From Glandiceps talaboti (taxonomy: Eukaryota; Hemichordata; Enteropneusta; Spengelidae): DNA of 64,000 nucleotides. The translations under genes and the position numbers were made by a program. How positions within the stretch are numbered: position 1 is the stretch's first letter; each line of letters opens with the position of its first letter. Positions 17,771-30,267 of this stretch are shown in pieces. The notes beneath the pieces were generated by a model. The model saw only the letters and a list, made by a program, of their open reading frames with translations, did no database searches and was not told where the DNA came from. The stretch lies in assembly GCF_964340395.1 (NCBI RefSeq), contig NC_135555.1, positions 9,847,931 through 9,911,930 on the forward strand. The letters are read 5' to 3'.

Positions 17771-19744
17771 TAGTCCACAACCCTGGATATTACATGCAGT
17801 TAGTGCTAAAAGACCAAGGTTGCTGACATAAACTAATATGGGAGCTGTCTTTGTCTTGTGGCACTCAGTGTGTGGCCTATGTACAATAAAATACAATCTT
17901 ATATCAAATGAGACAAGTAGTGAGTAACAAATCGACTCATTAATGTTGTATGAAATTGCTTTGTGTGGTTTATGACCATCAAAGACCTTGAGTTGAAGGA
18001 GACCTAGATCTAGGGGTTAAAATTATTAAATTTGAAGGACGTCAGCTATGCACCATAATGTAGCACTGCTGTTTAAATTGAATTTTTAATTCTGCAGTCA
18101 TTGCTATTTAGTATTAGCCATGAACCAGTATTTTTCAATGTTTCAGTGTATTATTATCATAGCACAGACCTTGTGCTATTAATGAATAAGTGTAAACAAC
18201 TGCTAGAACAAGGCATATTTATATACATTTATACGTGTATATACGTGTATATTATTTATTCCATGCAGTCATAGTCAAATTTAAACAAATATTGTACAGA
18301 AATGTTACCTTGAAAGTTGAATGTATGCATGTAAGAAGCCTTCCTGTACTCAGTCATAAGCTACTTTCTTTGTATGAAAATGGAAATTCATAAGCTGTTT
18401 TCAATGTCAACTGAACTGATAAGCCATCTGCTATATAGAGTTTAGACAACTAACTGGATGTTATGTACAATGAATATGCAGATAGATTTGATGCATACAT
18501 ATATGATAACATGGACTACTAAGAATTGAATAACATTGAAGGTAAGAAAACAACGTTATACATGTGTAAATAAATAAATAACATTACTTCATAGTTACGT
18601 TGTGAAAAAACAGTAGCAATAAAAACAATAAATAACAATAAAACAATAGCATTTACAACTGACAGTAAAGGCAAATATTATACTTTATTGTATCAACTAC
18701 AAAACAAAATGATACCAACAATGACAGCATACATGTACATGTACACAATCCAAACTGTTTTTGTTAATTGGGTATAAACCCTGGTAATAGAGGGTGGGAA
18801 ATCTTGTAAAACTTATACGATAAATTTGGTTGGACACCTTTGTAAACCTTTTTGATTAACTGGTAGATTTTTCCCACATTAATACCACTGTCAAATAAAT
18901 GAAATGTTACAGTGGAAGAAGAAGAAGAATGAATCGAATGGGAAGAGTTCCTAGACCTGTCACCATTCTGTTGTAGTATTGATATTCACGACCACCCAGT
19001 GTAATCAATATAAGCATAATATAAGCAAGGATATTATATAGAACAAGATAGTGCAGATATGCCCTGGAGATTATGGCAGGCTAGATTTTCAGGTAGAATG
19101 CATAAAAAAGGAGCATTACCTAACGTCATGTAATTACAGTGTCAGAAGTTTATTGGAACATTGCTGCAGAGCTATGATGTAGATCTGCATTTTAATTTAA
19201 AGAACCCAACCCTTGATAATGAGTAGATTTGACGGATAGTCATATAATGTGTGCACTTCTGAAGTGGATGTTTGAAGTGTAAACATGGTTACACAAGGCA
19301 GAAAAAAGTTACTGATAGCATGTGTATAAATCTATCAATAAATGTACTGATTGATTGATCATGATTTCCTATCATTAGATAAAAATATTCTGCAACAAAG
19401 AAAAGTAAATGATAAACACTATTAGAAGTTTATGTCTATGCATTGATTATGAGAGAGAAAAATAGTTTGGAAAAGAACTGAAAAAAGTGGAATAAATGAA
19501 ACAAGCGTAATGAACATAAAGTAGCTAAATACAAGTATATCGCTGAATATGTGGCACAGAAGTATATGTGTAGAAGATTTGAACATTACACCCGGCATAT
19601 TAGTACGGGATAGTGGCTCTATCATAAACTACAGGACAGAGACAAAAATAAACTTTGAGGTAACATTTCACCAATTCACTGGGTAGCAAAAAAATCAAAA
19701 AAATCTATGGTGATGTTCATGACTAGTTATGTGAAGGAAGCAAG
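17771..19744. other. Intron 1: no gene recognised
   Basis: A+T-rich intron. A short ACGTGTATAT duplication lies at about 18233-18250 and AATAAATAAATAAC-type A-rich sequence at about 18568-18650. A GAAGAAGAAGAA run is at about 18917. No supported coding sequence. Confidence 0.45.
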
Positions 19745-19955
19745 CTCTTAGGGGTCATGAATATTTAGTGTGCATCTAATTAATAATCATGTCTGCTAAG
19801 ACCCATCATGCAATGGTGTTCCACTGAAAGAACAATAGAGGTGAAAAAGAGTTTCAATTTGGTGTTGCTTGGCAACTGAGTGAAAATTATATGATGTCAA
19901 ATGTACGACTCTCCAGAACTCAAAGTTTATGATAATATGTTTATTTCCTGGAGTG
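19745..19955. repeat. Dispersed repeat, copy A (uninterrupted)
   Basis: This stretch is homologous to 50268-50988 in intron 5, where the same sequence is split by a 510-bp insertion. Shared blocks in the same order are CTTAGGGGTCATGAATATT, TGTACATCTAA or its variant, CCATCATG, AGAGTTTCAA.TTGGTGTT, TTGGCAACTG/TTGGTAACTG, and a TTTATTTCCTG end block. It is an ancient dispersed repeat of unknown class and gives the empty-site reference for the insertion in copy B. Confidence 0.65.
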
Positions 19956-20451
19956 GCTGGCATTCTTCTTTAAAAGAGACATATTTATTCCAGGTAAAGG
20001 AGTAGTAGTCATGGTTCATCCTGTTTCATGACGTGTTTATGCCACGTTAATCTAATGGTGTGTGGTTATCGTTCCGTCCTTTAGTTTAAGTTAATCCATG
20101 TATGCGTAGAACTTCAGCAACAGCCATTTCAAGGACACTTGCGTTGCTTCTAGTCCAAAGCTAAGCTTGTAATTCTGTGCCATATTATTAGGTGATGAAC
20201 TTCTAGTATTACATGTATCTATATGCTTCATCTGATTGACAAGCCTGTTTGTTTATTTCAGTTCTTGTTTTTATTGGTCAATATATAACAGAATAGTTAC
20301 AAACTATTCTGCTAGGATGTACTGGTAGAATGAAAGGGCGCATGACATTTGAAAAATAATATAATGTATATAATTAATTTTTCAGTATTAATTACTATTA
20401 TCTATGTGTACGTGCAGTGGAAGGGATAATTAGATATTATTCCCCAGTGTT

Positions 20452-21303
20452 TTTTAGCACAACTGAACTGATAAGGTTCAGTAGTGCTATAGGCATTGCA
20501 AAGTGTCTGTCTGTCTATCTGTCTGTCTGTGTAAACAACTTAGTCAAAAACTGCTGAATGGATTACCACGATATTTTTATGGGTATATTACCTTGGGTGT
20601 CTAGTTGGGAAATTGTTCAAATCTAAATGATCTTATTACCGGTGTGTGATTGGGTAAAAAATGTGATTTTTGGTCAAAAAAATTTAAATGAGGTTGCTTG
20701 GAAACATTCTCTACCTAACTGTAACATTGAACTACAGGTTGGTTCAAGGTAAAATGCCTGTCCGTCTGTCTTGTAGATTATGCAAGTGATTTTGGTAAGA
20801 GCTTTACCTCTCAAACCTCTCAAATGAAATTTGGTTATGATTAAGTGTTAATCTACAAATTGCAAATGTGTCATACTTACGTAATTGGTCCTAGCAACCA
20901 TGACCATACCCTTAACAACAGCCAAATGTCAACAGGCAAAGTTTTTTATCAATGACAATTGTAACAACTGGGATGGGTAGGCAATTTTTATTTCAAAATA
21001 TGTAAATGCCCTTAGCAACAAGACCACACCCATAGAAACATGTAAACAATGATGTATAATGCCAAAATATCACCGGTGATGGGAAGGTAAATGAATAAAC
21101 ATTGCAAAATTGTATGTAGATATGCCTAGCAACAAGACCATGCCCATAGCAACATAAAATGATGGTGTGTATATAGCAGATATAACACCATGGGTTAGGC
21201 ATGGGACTAAATCTTCAAAAATGTATGCAAATATGTCTAACAACAAGACCACATAATGATCATTACAGAAAATTAAAGTATGCTGTCAACAGTTGTGCTA
21301 AAA
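20452..21303. mobile_element. 852-bp non-autonomous DNA transposon with 14-bp TIRs
   Basis: The left end TTTTAGCACAACTG (20452-20465) is the exact reverse complement of the right end CAGTTGTGCTAAAA (21290-21303). A subterminal hairpin follows the left TIR (CTGAAC...GTTCAG, then GTGC pairing with GCAC). The interior has a CTGT microsatellite (20506-20530) and a degenerate ~115-130-bp tandem repeat keyed on TAGCAACAAGACCA (near 20885, 21010, 21125, 21236). No open frame resembles a transposase, so the element would depend on an enzyme in trans. The superfamily is not assignable from the TIR alone. Confidence 0.75.
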
Positions 21304-21676
21304 CGCCGTTGGCGCTTTTATTCTTCTTTCAGTAACAGACCTTTAGATTATGAGTATTTTCTGGTTGAATGAAGAAAAATAATTGGGAATAGTACAATTA
21401 TATACCTCTTCAAACATAATTTATGAAAAATTTGGAAAAAATAATAGCAATTTTGAAAGTCTTGACTAGCATTGCAGAAGAAATGGTGTTAAGTTGTCGT
21501 GACGTAGAATGATGGGGTATCATATCTGATCATCCATATTTTCTGTTCAATGACATGATTTGTACAGCACTGCAGGGTACATTGTATAATCAGTAATGTG
21601 TATTATGTAGTATTCAGTAATTGAAGTTTTTCTACTAACTTGTTGGTTGTCTCTCACCCCTCTCCTTTATATTTAT

Positions 21677-21838
21677 ATGTAATCCCATGAAATCAATGTT
21701 TGATTTATGTCATAATGCTTTGAGTATGATTCTGCGGACTAATACAAATTCGAGCTGGTAGGTGAGAATTTGTCGTCTGAGAAATCATACAAGGAGCATT
21801 ATGGCGTAAAACTAACATTGATTTCATGGGATTATACA
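21677..21838. mobile_element. 162-bp full-length foldback MITE
   Basis: The whole element is an imperfect palindrome. The left end AATCCCATGAAATCAATGTT (21681-21700) is the exact reverse complement of AACATTGATTTCATGGGATT (21814-21833), and pairing continues inward (CATAATGCT with AGCATTATG, GTATGATT with AATCATAC, ACAAATTC with GAATTTGT) to a short loop near 21752-21766. The size and fold are typical of MITEs. The target duplication is unclear; TTAT or TA is possible. Confidence 0.75.
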
Positions 21839-21979
21839 TTTATCACATAATTAAGACAATCCAGATATTTTTCTACAATTTTTAATCAAAATTTTACGAA
21901 TACTGCATCGTTTATTTGCACTTTATTTTCCATCATGTATTAAAAAATGGCGTCCAATGGCTATGCACATTACATAATT

Positions 21980-22020
21980 GCGTGACCTGTTGCGAGGTCA
22001 AGCTTACTTACAGGTCACGC
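21980..22020. promoter_or_regulatory. Hairpin with three AGGTCA nuclear-receptor half-sites
   Basis: Arms GCGTGACCTGT (21980-21990) and ACAGGTCACGC (22010-22020) are exact reverse complements around a 19-base loop. The segment contains TGACCT (21983-21988), AGGTCA (21995-22000) and AGGTCA (22012-22017). That gives an everted repeat with 6-base spacing and a direct repeat with 11-base spacing. These half-sites are the consensus for nuclear receptors. Function is inferred only; the site is deep in intron 1, and the hairpin could equally be a transposon relic. Confidence 0.35.
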
Positions 22021-23458
22021 TTATCGGTTGTAACCTTACGATGTACATGTAATATCAAATTTAGTTTTAAAACATAAGTAAACCTTGTTTGAATGTGACT
22101 TTTATTGTCATTTTAATTACATTTGTTATATTCGTTCGGGATGTGTAAGTTCGGAACTCTGAGCTCTGAGAGCCACGAAAAGTCAGAAGTAAGCTTAATG
22201 GCAGCTACATACAAATTGTCATCGATAATCAACAATATTTTTAGTTCGAATAAAATTGTATTTAATAAAAATAAAAGTACCTCCACGTATCAGACTCATG
22301 CCACCCAGCTATGTATGTAAAGTAATGTGTGCATGTACCAGTTTTGAAATTACATAATTATTACGATAACTTGATTGTAGCGTAGGATTAGAAACAGTTG
22401 AGAGAAAAAAGTTTGGTAGAACATGGGTGATTTGGGTTTTAGATCTGCCCTGTTTGACATCACACAGGTGAAGATTTGCGAGTGTTTACATGTATGTGAT
22501 AAAATAAGTAATTACATATGTAAGTGATACATGTAGCATGTTTGATGCAAAATATGTATCTATATTGACTTCTGAATTTGATGAATACCCTTTGAAGTTT
22601 GGGGGAGGTAGAGTCATTGATGAATGTATCATAAACCCAAGATAATTAATTAAACAGAGAACACAGTTACGAAACTACTAATTTCAGGGATTTTACATTT
22701 TACTCCATATAATATTAAGAGGATATTGTGGAAATTTTTCCTGTACATTTCATAACATGATGATCAAACATTATAATTGTAAATTTCATGGATTTTTGTA
22801 ATTTTGCTTCATCTCAGGAATATTTTTCCTACACATTTCACTATCATTTTGAGAGGTAACCATTTCCAAGGGAAGATGGGGACACTTTTCCCACTTACCA
22901 CCTGCATAAAATGTACTGTTTGCTCAAAATTATTTGAACCTATGGGTATATACAGAGACAAGAAATTAGAATGAGTTTCCCATACAGTTAACCATCTCTT
23001 GGGTGGTAACTTGGCAAAAAGCCTACAGATGATAGATGTTACACACTTTGTTAAAACATAGCAATTAATAATTATACATTGTTCTCCCCAAGGTTGATTG
23101 TAAGGATGGTGGGTAATTTGCATATGATTTATATACCTATGGCATGGTAATTGGCATAATGATAAGGATATAATATGCATGTCTTCACAGTGAAGATTTA
23201 CTTTGACATGTTTTTAAGTTGACTCCATACACATATCGTCATTTGGATTGACTGTTTCTTCATGTGAAATAATTACTATAGAAGTATAATATTGTTATTT
23301 AAAAAATTATTAAAACCCAAGGATAATAGAACACTTTTGAAACACGACAGAAACCTGCTAAGCCTGGCAGCCACAGTGGCAAGGATGATGTTAGCACCAT
23401 AAATTCTCTATAATGGAAAGAACACGGCAATAAATGAGAACACTGTATCTTCTATATT
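22021..23458. other. Intron 1: no gene recognised
   Basis: A+T-rich intron. Frames of 65 codons (+, 22123) and 123 codons (-, 22809) have no recognisable motif or splice framing. No transposon ends were found. Confidence 0.45.
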
Positions 23459-23790
23459 TAGCTTGTCGATTTCTTTCTGATTGGTGCATTGTAATTGCCT
23501 GAAGATTGGGTGTAGCCTTTTGCATATAAAAAAAAAATGTATTTCTAGCCACATCAGTTGATTCCATTGATCTGTACCTGTACTTTTCATTGTAAGTTTC
23601 TTTTGCAAAAAGTGTAGATTAAGAAGGTGGAAATGACAAATTATAACTTGAGAAATAAGTAACATGATATGTATATTTAATACATAAGATTGTCTTTTTG
23701 TTTCTGATTGGTCCAATAATGCCTTAAGATTGGGTGTACTCTTTCATGTATATTTCAAGTCACATCAGTTGATTCTGTGCATGGTAACTA
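23459..23790. repeat. Imperfect ~235-bp direct duplication
   Basis: Blocks near 23471-23565 (TTTCTGATTGGT, AAGATTGGGTGTA, CACATCAGTTGATTC) recur in the same order near 23701-23777. The copies have diverged by substitutions and small indels. Confidence 0.6.
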
Positions 23791-23976
23791 TATATTAACA
23801 ATTGCCAAGGTTCATTATTTCAACAATGTTAACGACAAAGCTTAATATACACCGTCACATAGGTTTAGAAACTCAGTAATCTTATAATACACATACTCAC
23901 ATTATACATATGTACATACATGATACATACTACATATATGTATATAAGTTATGTACTTACAATACATCCATACTGT

Positions 23977-24252
23977 CCATACATACATACATACATACAT
24001 ATGTATATACACATATATACACACGCATATGTTAATTTAGTCAGGTGATGACCAACTAATTTGTTCATCAGGATCTTTCTACTCATTGCTTTTACATATG
24101 TCCATCGTCTGTCCGTCCGTCCATCCATCCATCCATCCATCCATCCATCCATCCACCCCCCACCCACCCACCCACACACACACACATACATACATACATA
24201 CACACACATACATACATACATACATACATACATACATACATACATACATACA
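23977..24252. repeat. Compound microsatellite cluster: (CATA)n, (CCAT)n, (CCCA)n, (CATA)n
   Basis: Tetranucleotide tracts: CATA at about 23977-24000, GTCC/CCAT at about 24109-24153, CCCA/CACA at about 24154-24185, CATA at about 24186-24252. Open frames in this stretch are simple-repeat translations (YVCM, SIHP) and not genes. Confidence 0.9.
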
Positions 24253-25887
24253 CAATCATTAGTAATGTCATTTCATGCAGATTAATATACCCAATATTTG
24301 TTAGTCACCAAAGAGCTGCATACATTGTAGGTATACTGGTACATCGTGTACTTTATCTTGATTAAGGGACAAAGTCCCCAGAACTATACCTGTATATCTG
24401 CAATGTCACATAAATCCATAAAAGCCTTTCCATGCATCATTCCTTAATACCAGGGACATAAAACACAAGAAATAGGTGACAGCTAGTGATCCTTCTATTT
24501 CTATCTAGCTTACTTTAAAGTGCAGTGGACATTCAGTGACTCCACCAGGGTTCCATGTTTATTTATAGCAATCTATCTTGCAAATCCACAGCCCAGAGAA
24601 GTTGTATCTTCTTCTAAGTATGATATAGGAGTACCTTGTACCTTGAACTTGATCAATGCCATGTCATTTGAACTAGCACCATATCTGCAGACATCAGGAT
24701 GCAGTCGATCGAACTCTGCTCTGTACCCTTGAGCTTGTTCACAGTGAATTCAAAATTGGTGGGAGTGCCTACATTGTACACAGCTTATTAAAGGTAATCG
24801 GTCAAAGAGAGAACTATGTTACATGAACATCATAGTCTGAGTGGGTTTACATTTTTTTCATTAAAACTCAATTTCTTGTAATATAGTATATTTATTACAC
24901 TAACAGTTCAATCTGAGAAGCTAGATGCATTAAACTCAATTTCGACATTTTGAATTATTTATATCACTGGATATGAAAAGTCAAGAAAAGTGTGTACATT
25001 TCAAAGAGAGATATTATATTATGGATATAGAGTTATCTTTGTTAGAATAATTACTAGACTTAATAGCGTAATCATCTTCTGTGAAACTGATTGTTTTTCA
25101 TTTGGTTTTGGTGGTTTGAACCCCTTCTATGCACCCATGGTTTCCTTACAAATTTTCTGTCGCCATCACATAAAGCTTCCCCCTCGCCATGCCATGTATT
25201 CTGTACACATATAGATGGTTGTGTGTGCACTACTTAGAGGATAGTTGTCACTTGACCGCACCCTGGATTCATAAGTAAAACTGTTTGACATTGAAGGCAT
25301 ATGGCATACAAGCCGTTAGCTAGCCTGTCCATGGCACTGGATGTGTGACTGCGCTAGCTTTCTTCTAGGATGAATTCGCATAGTCACAGATCTAATGTTG
25401 TGGACAGGTTTTAGCTAACCGATCACTGACAGTTTTTAGCTTGAATTTGCCTATGGATTCGCCCATTCACCCATGTTTGTTCTAAAAAACTAATTCACAT
25501 AACAAGATTAATATGTCTTTCCTTAGTTTAATAATGAAATTGTTATTTGGAATGTAATAAAAAAAAAACCAAGTATTTAAACCACAGACTAAAGTGGTAT
25601 TGTCTCACACAATGCATCTTGGAACTGGAAAATTGACCATTAGAACTGGACAATAAGATAAAACTATGTTTTCTAGATATTGCTGATAACTGTTCACTGT
25701 CAGTGCTACAAATAGGTTATGATGAACAGACGGATAGAGTTGCTGTATTTTTTTAATTGCCTATCATGTACTGTCATGCATATGATGTATAAGTTACCCT
25801 AATTGGACATTAGGATGGACAGATGAATGAACGAAATTGTTCAAAATTCACTAAGCTAGTTTTTAAGTGTGTTTGATACTTGTTGTA
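24253..25887. other. Intron 1: no gene recognised
   Basis: Intron sequence, somewhat less A+T-rich around 24480-24740, where a 70-codon frame has no recognisable motif. An inverted pair with an AGCTA core lies near 25317 and 25413 (TTAGCTAGCCTGTCCA against TGGACAGGTTTTAGCTAA), so 25315-25420 may be a small foldback relic. Confidence 0.4.
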
Positions 25888-26160
25888 ATGATGATGATGA
25901 TGACGATGACATTGATGATGATGATGATAACAATAATGATATTGATGATGATATTGACGGTGATGATGATAATGACGATGATGATAATTATGACGATGAT
26001 GATGAATCGACCCTTGATCTTTACCATTTTTGTATATATCGTAGTATTTTGTGTACATAGGACAAATACACATTAAAGTTCTTTTGAAAGATGATGATGA
26101 AGAATAAATCATCATCATCATCTTTAAGAAGATGAAGAAGATGATGATGATGATAATGAT
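25888..26160. repeat. (GAT)n trinucleotide repeat with internal hairpin
   Basis: A degenerate GAT/GAC/AAT array (25888-26005) and a second GAT tract (26087-26150) flank about 80 bases of ordinary sequence. At 26087-26125, AAAGATGATGATGA faces TCATCATCATCTTT across a short loop, so one GAT block is inverted relative to the next. Frames read through as poly-Asp, poly-Met or poly-His and are not genes. Confidence 0.85.
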
Positions 26161-28112
26161 AATAGTGAAAATAAGGTAGTAAATGTGTGGTTATTATAAA
26201 TTTGATAATTAAGCAATCATGATCAGTGTACTCAGGCAACATTAGAACCTTCACCAAATGAATGGTTTGATAACACAATACACTTGTTTTTTCTGGTCAG
26301 TTCAACTCCAATGTCTATGGTCAGGTCTTATTTAAGTTAAATTCACATTTTTTGAACGTTTGTCACAGTGCCTACATGTAGTGAACATTTTTGTAATCAT
26401 GAGGAATTTTTAAAATCATCATGTGAAATGTAATACGCGTAATTGTACAATTACAACATAGACATATGTTCTTTTTTCGGGTTGCCAGGATATGCTCAGC
26501 TGGATGTTCAAAGTATTAGTCAGTTCAGTTGTATGTACATTTGTAATGTATTTATGTTGTCCACCTGTTAACTAATATACATGTATATTATTTTCACCCA
26601 ATGGCCCTGTGTGGGCTATTGATATACAATGTAGGCCTCCCTTACATGACTCAATAGTTCTTCTGATTTCTGATGTACATGTATTGCCCCCTGCCCTCTT
26701 CTTCTCCCTCCCACCCTCATTTGGCCATTAATATTATTTTGGAGAACACATTCTTGTATTTGTGTATTGATATATTATTCCGGTATGCATTCAACTTTCC
26801 CGGAGAAATCAGATCGTGTGTACCTGTATTGTTTATATTTATATTCATTGTTTTTACTGTTTTTATTTCTTCAGTGTTACAAATTTTCTTTTTATCCATG
26901 AACTAAAATGAAATCACTGTGCAATATATTTGTTACAAAATCTAAAATAAATTATTCAAGGAACATCATGTCGTAAATGTGATATGGTAAACATGGCAGG
27001 ACTTTCTTTTCATCGTCCAAAAATGTGAAATATCCAGTCAAATTTGATAATGTCGTTTTAATATTTTTAATGTTAAGTCTTAGTAAATTGATTTTCATCT
27101 CATGCAGATGTATACATCATGCTAATTATACCAGAAGAAAAAATTTTCCAGTACATTACTCTTCAATTCTCATATTTCAATAGGATTTCAAATGCTAAAA
27201 TTTGTTTACATTGTCACAAGCTGAAAATTCATCTAGACAATTAATCATGCCATGGTGATCATAACTAGTATAATGTTAAATAGCAGTAATAAAATTTAAC
27301 AGGAGATGAACATATGCATACACATGTACATTATTGTTGACACATATGGACCTTTGTTATGTTTTCCAGGAAATTGGTCGTATGTCAAGACCCTGTAATG
27401 CAAAGGTCAGCAATTGCAATATAAAGTTTGAATTGTTTACTTGTGGCAAGGGGTAGGAAATGATGTGTGACCCATTGGTTCTGTTGGGTCACTGAGTATC
27501 TTGTCGATGTCTGTGATAAAACGTGATGAGGAATTTGTATCTCTGTGGCTTGATAATAAAATATGATAGATCGTTAAAATCAAGAGTAATATCAACTTTA
27601 TGTTACGTGTCAAAAGATATGTAATAACTGTGTATAAATGATATGGTTCTTAAAATTTGGTTAATCTGTAAAACGGTAATTTTATAAAGCATGGGTTCAA
27701 CATCGGTTGAATAATGTAATTGTATTTAATACTGGTAATATTAGATAAATTTGCATGATGTCGCTTTGTATCAAATCATATCTGCAGCTGTGAATTCAAC
27801 TGTCATTGTGAACCTGAGTGTTATTTCACAGTAATGGATGTTCACAACAAATATTGATCTGTATTCAAAATGTCTTCTGTTTATTGAAACATATATCACA
27901 ATTATAACTTGGTAGAAGGCTAGTTGCAAACAAATTAAGATATAAAATCATGGACAGAAAGATTTGAAATGTTTACAAAAGTCCTAAAGAAAAGTAAAAA
28001 TCAGGATCAGGCATATGTGCAGTGCCATCCAATGTTTATGCTAAGGTTTGGTAACCTTGGTAACAGAAAGAGGTAAATCAGTTAACAGTTTCCCATACAA
28101 TGACAACAATTT
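26161..28112. other. Intron 1: no gene recognised
   Basis: A+T-rich intron with TACATGTA motifs and no clear element. A small hairpin, GACCCA.TGGTTCTGTTGGGTC, lies at about 27469-27489. Confidence 0.45.
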
Positions 28113-28213
28113 GGGGGGGGGGGGAGAGCGCAGGTTAACTTAGTGGGGAACTGTTGTAGATTTTACCTATTTACTGCCCTTAGCACAATTTCTCCCCACT
28201 CCCCCCCCCCCCC

Positions 28214-28254
<41 letters not shown>
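28113..28254. repeat. G12 tract, then C14-A40 composite tract
   Basis: Twelve G residues (28113-28124) lie about 76 bases before fourteen C (28201-28214), followed directly by forty A (28215-28254). The G and C tracts can pair as an inverted repeat (TTTGGGG...GGAG against CTCCCC...CCAAA). A similar C14-A11 composite is found at 51336-51360. Confidence 0.9.
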
Positions 28255-28256
<2 letters not shown>

Positions 28257-30267
28257 ACAAAAAAAGAAGGAAAAAGAAAACTTTCAAAAACCTGATATTA
28301 TTTGATGGGTTTGAAATACTAAGTATCCTAAATGTTCAATTTTCATGGATGGATGAATTTGTTTTTCCATAGTCTGGACTAAACTGAATATTTAAAAGTT
28401 AGAAATAAATCAAAGATCCCAAAAATGTTGATTAAAAGATTTGATAGAATTGTGAGGACTAATGGTTATGTGAACTGGTCGAAAAATCTCTATTAATATT
28501 AAACTAATGGGTTCACTTGGGTCAAATAAAAGTTTCTTCATTCTGGCGTAACAGCTTTTATGTGTGATGTGTAATGTGATGTGATGGGCATTGCATGACA
28601 CATCAGTTGAGAGATTGGGTGTGTTATATACAGCAACCTTATCCAGCACAAGCAGGCTATGTGTATAGTACTTGTGGATAATTTATTATCACTGCAGACT
28701 AGCCTCTGACGTAAATGCACAGGCTGAGTGTGAAACACAACATGAACTCTGGCCTATGAGTTGAACTGAATTGAATAAAAACCTTGGCACATACCACTTT
28801 ACAAAAACTACTTAACCTCAGCTGTTGTAAATATACCTTGACAGATACAGATTCTGATAGAAATTATCCACTTCTATTTATAGCTACTCGTAACCTTGAG
28901 ATCATTGCTAAGTCAACGCACTTGGGAATAAATGCACCATATACTTTTAAAAAACAAGAAGTGGCTTAGTTAGAGAATGAAAGCTGGCATGAAAAGAAAT
29001 GGCAAAATGCTTGGGGAAGTAGATACTACTAGTATTAGGCCATACGTAAACAATTTGGTGAATTCATTTATACTCTACATAGTCGTTAATTGAGATACTA
29101 AAATGAATGGAGAAATGTTAACCTTTCATGATGAGAAAATAAAATGAATGTTATTAACCTGGATTCTTGAATCAATATTAAAATGTGAAGTAATACTAAA
29201 TACATTGTGTTTCATATAATGATATTACAGTGTTAGTGTAGACTTAATTTGATAGCCATTATAAATAACATTTGTCAGTATTCAATAAAGTGGTCATAAT
29301 TGTTTTTACAAAGTATAGAATAGGTAATCTAATTTAGTATTATTTGATAAGTTTCCTTTCTGACCTTAGTTGTCTAGTATAATCATAAATGGTATGTTTG
29401 ATTTTGAAATACACACATAAATTAAAATATGTAAATCAATATATGTAATAGTGATATTGAATACATTAAGTGTTTTTGGGTCTCCTGCTGAGCTATTATG
29501 ATTATAGTGATAAAGAGTGGGGATATGTCTCTCTTTACATTTTCTGTTGTTCGGGCATGGAAAATAAAAAAAAATAATGAGGGAATGGATGAACAAATGA
29601 GTGGATTGGTGTTACAAAAAATTGAATATGACAATAGCTAGCCCATAGAATTGTCTTGGTGTTTGATACTATCTCAAACTATCCAAATATCCATGAATGT
29701 GGTTTGGATATCGTGCGATAGTAAAACCATGACTTGTCTCAGAACTAGACAATAACAACATGTCCACAAGTTTGTTCCTTTTGAATGGAGACAAAATTTG
29801 GGAATAGGCAATTGAATTGTAATTATTAGGCTGCAAACCATGGTTTGTGAAACATGAAGGAATTGAATACATAAGTTATTAGTGTATAGTTAGTTTTAGT
29901 AAGTAGATAGGTGGACATGGGTTATTATATTACTATATGATAGTTTTTAGTTTAAAATACATCTTTAAATTTGTATAGTGTTGAACAATAGAGCAAGTAT
30001 TGTATAAAAGTTACCTTTATTTTGTTTATCATAACAGGATCTCATAAGGAATGAACTGTCACTCAGAAAAAAAAAGAAACTAACATTAGATTTTCACCTG
30101 ATTACACAAATACTTGAAAAAGTATGATGTAAAGCACACCTTTAAAACAACATTTCATTGACAGCTACGTATTGTGTCGTCTCTTGTTTTGATTTGTAAA
30201 TTGTTATTGGCACACATGTAAAATTAAATTTTGTTTGAATGTTCCTCAGTAAAGAAATAGATGCATT
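28255..30267. other. Intron 1: no gene recognised
   Basis: A+T-rich intron; short frames on both strands lack recognisable motifs. No exon-like or RNA-like sequence was seen. Confidence 0.45.
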
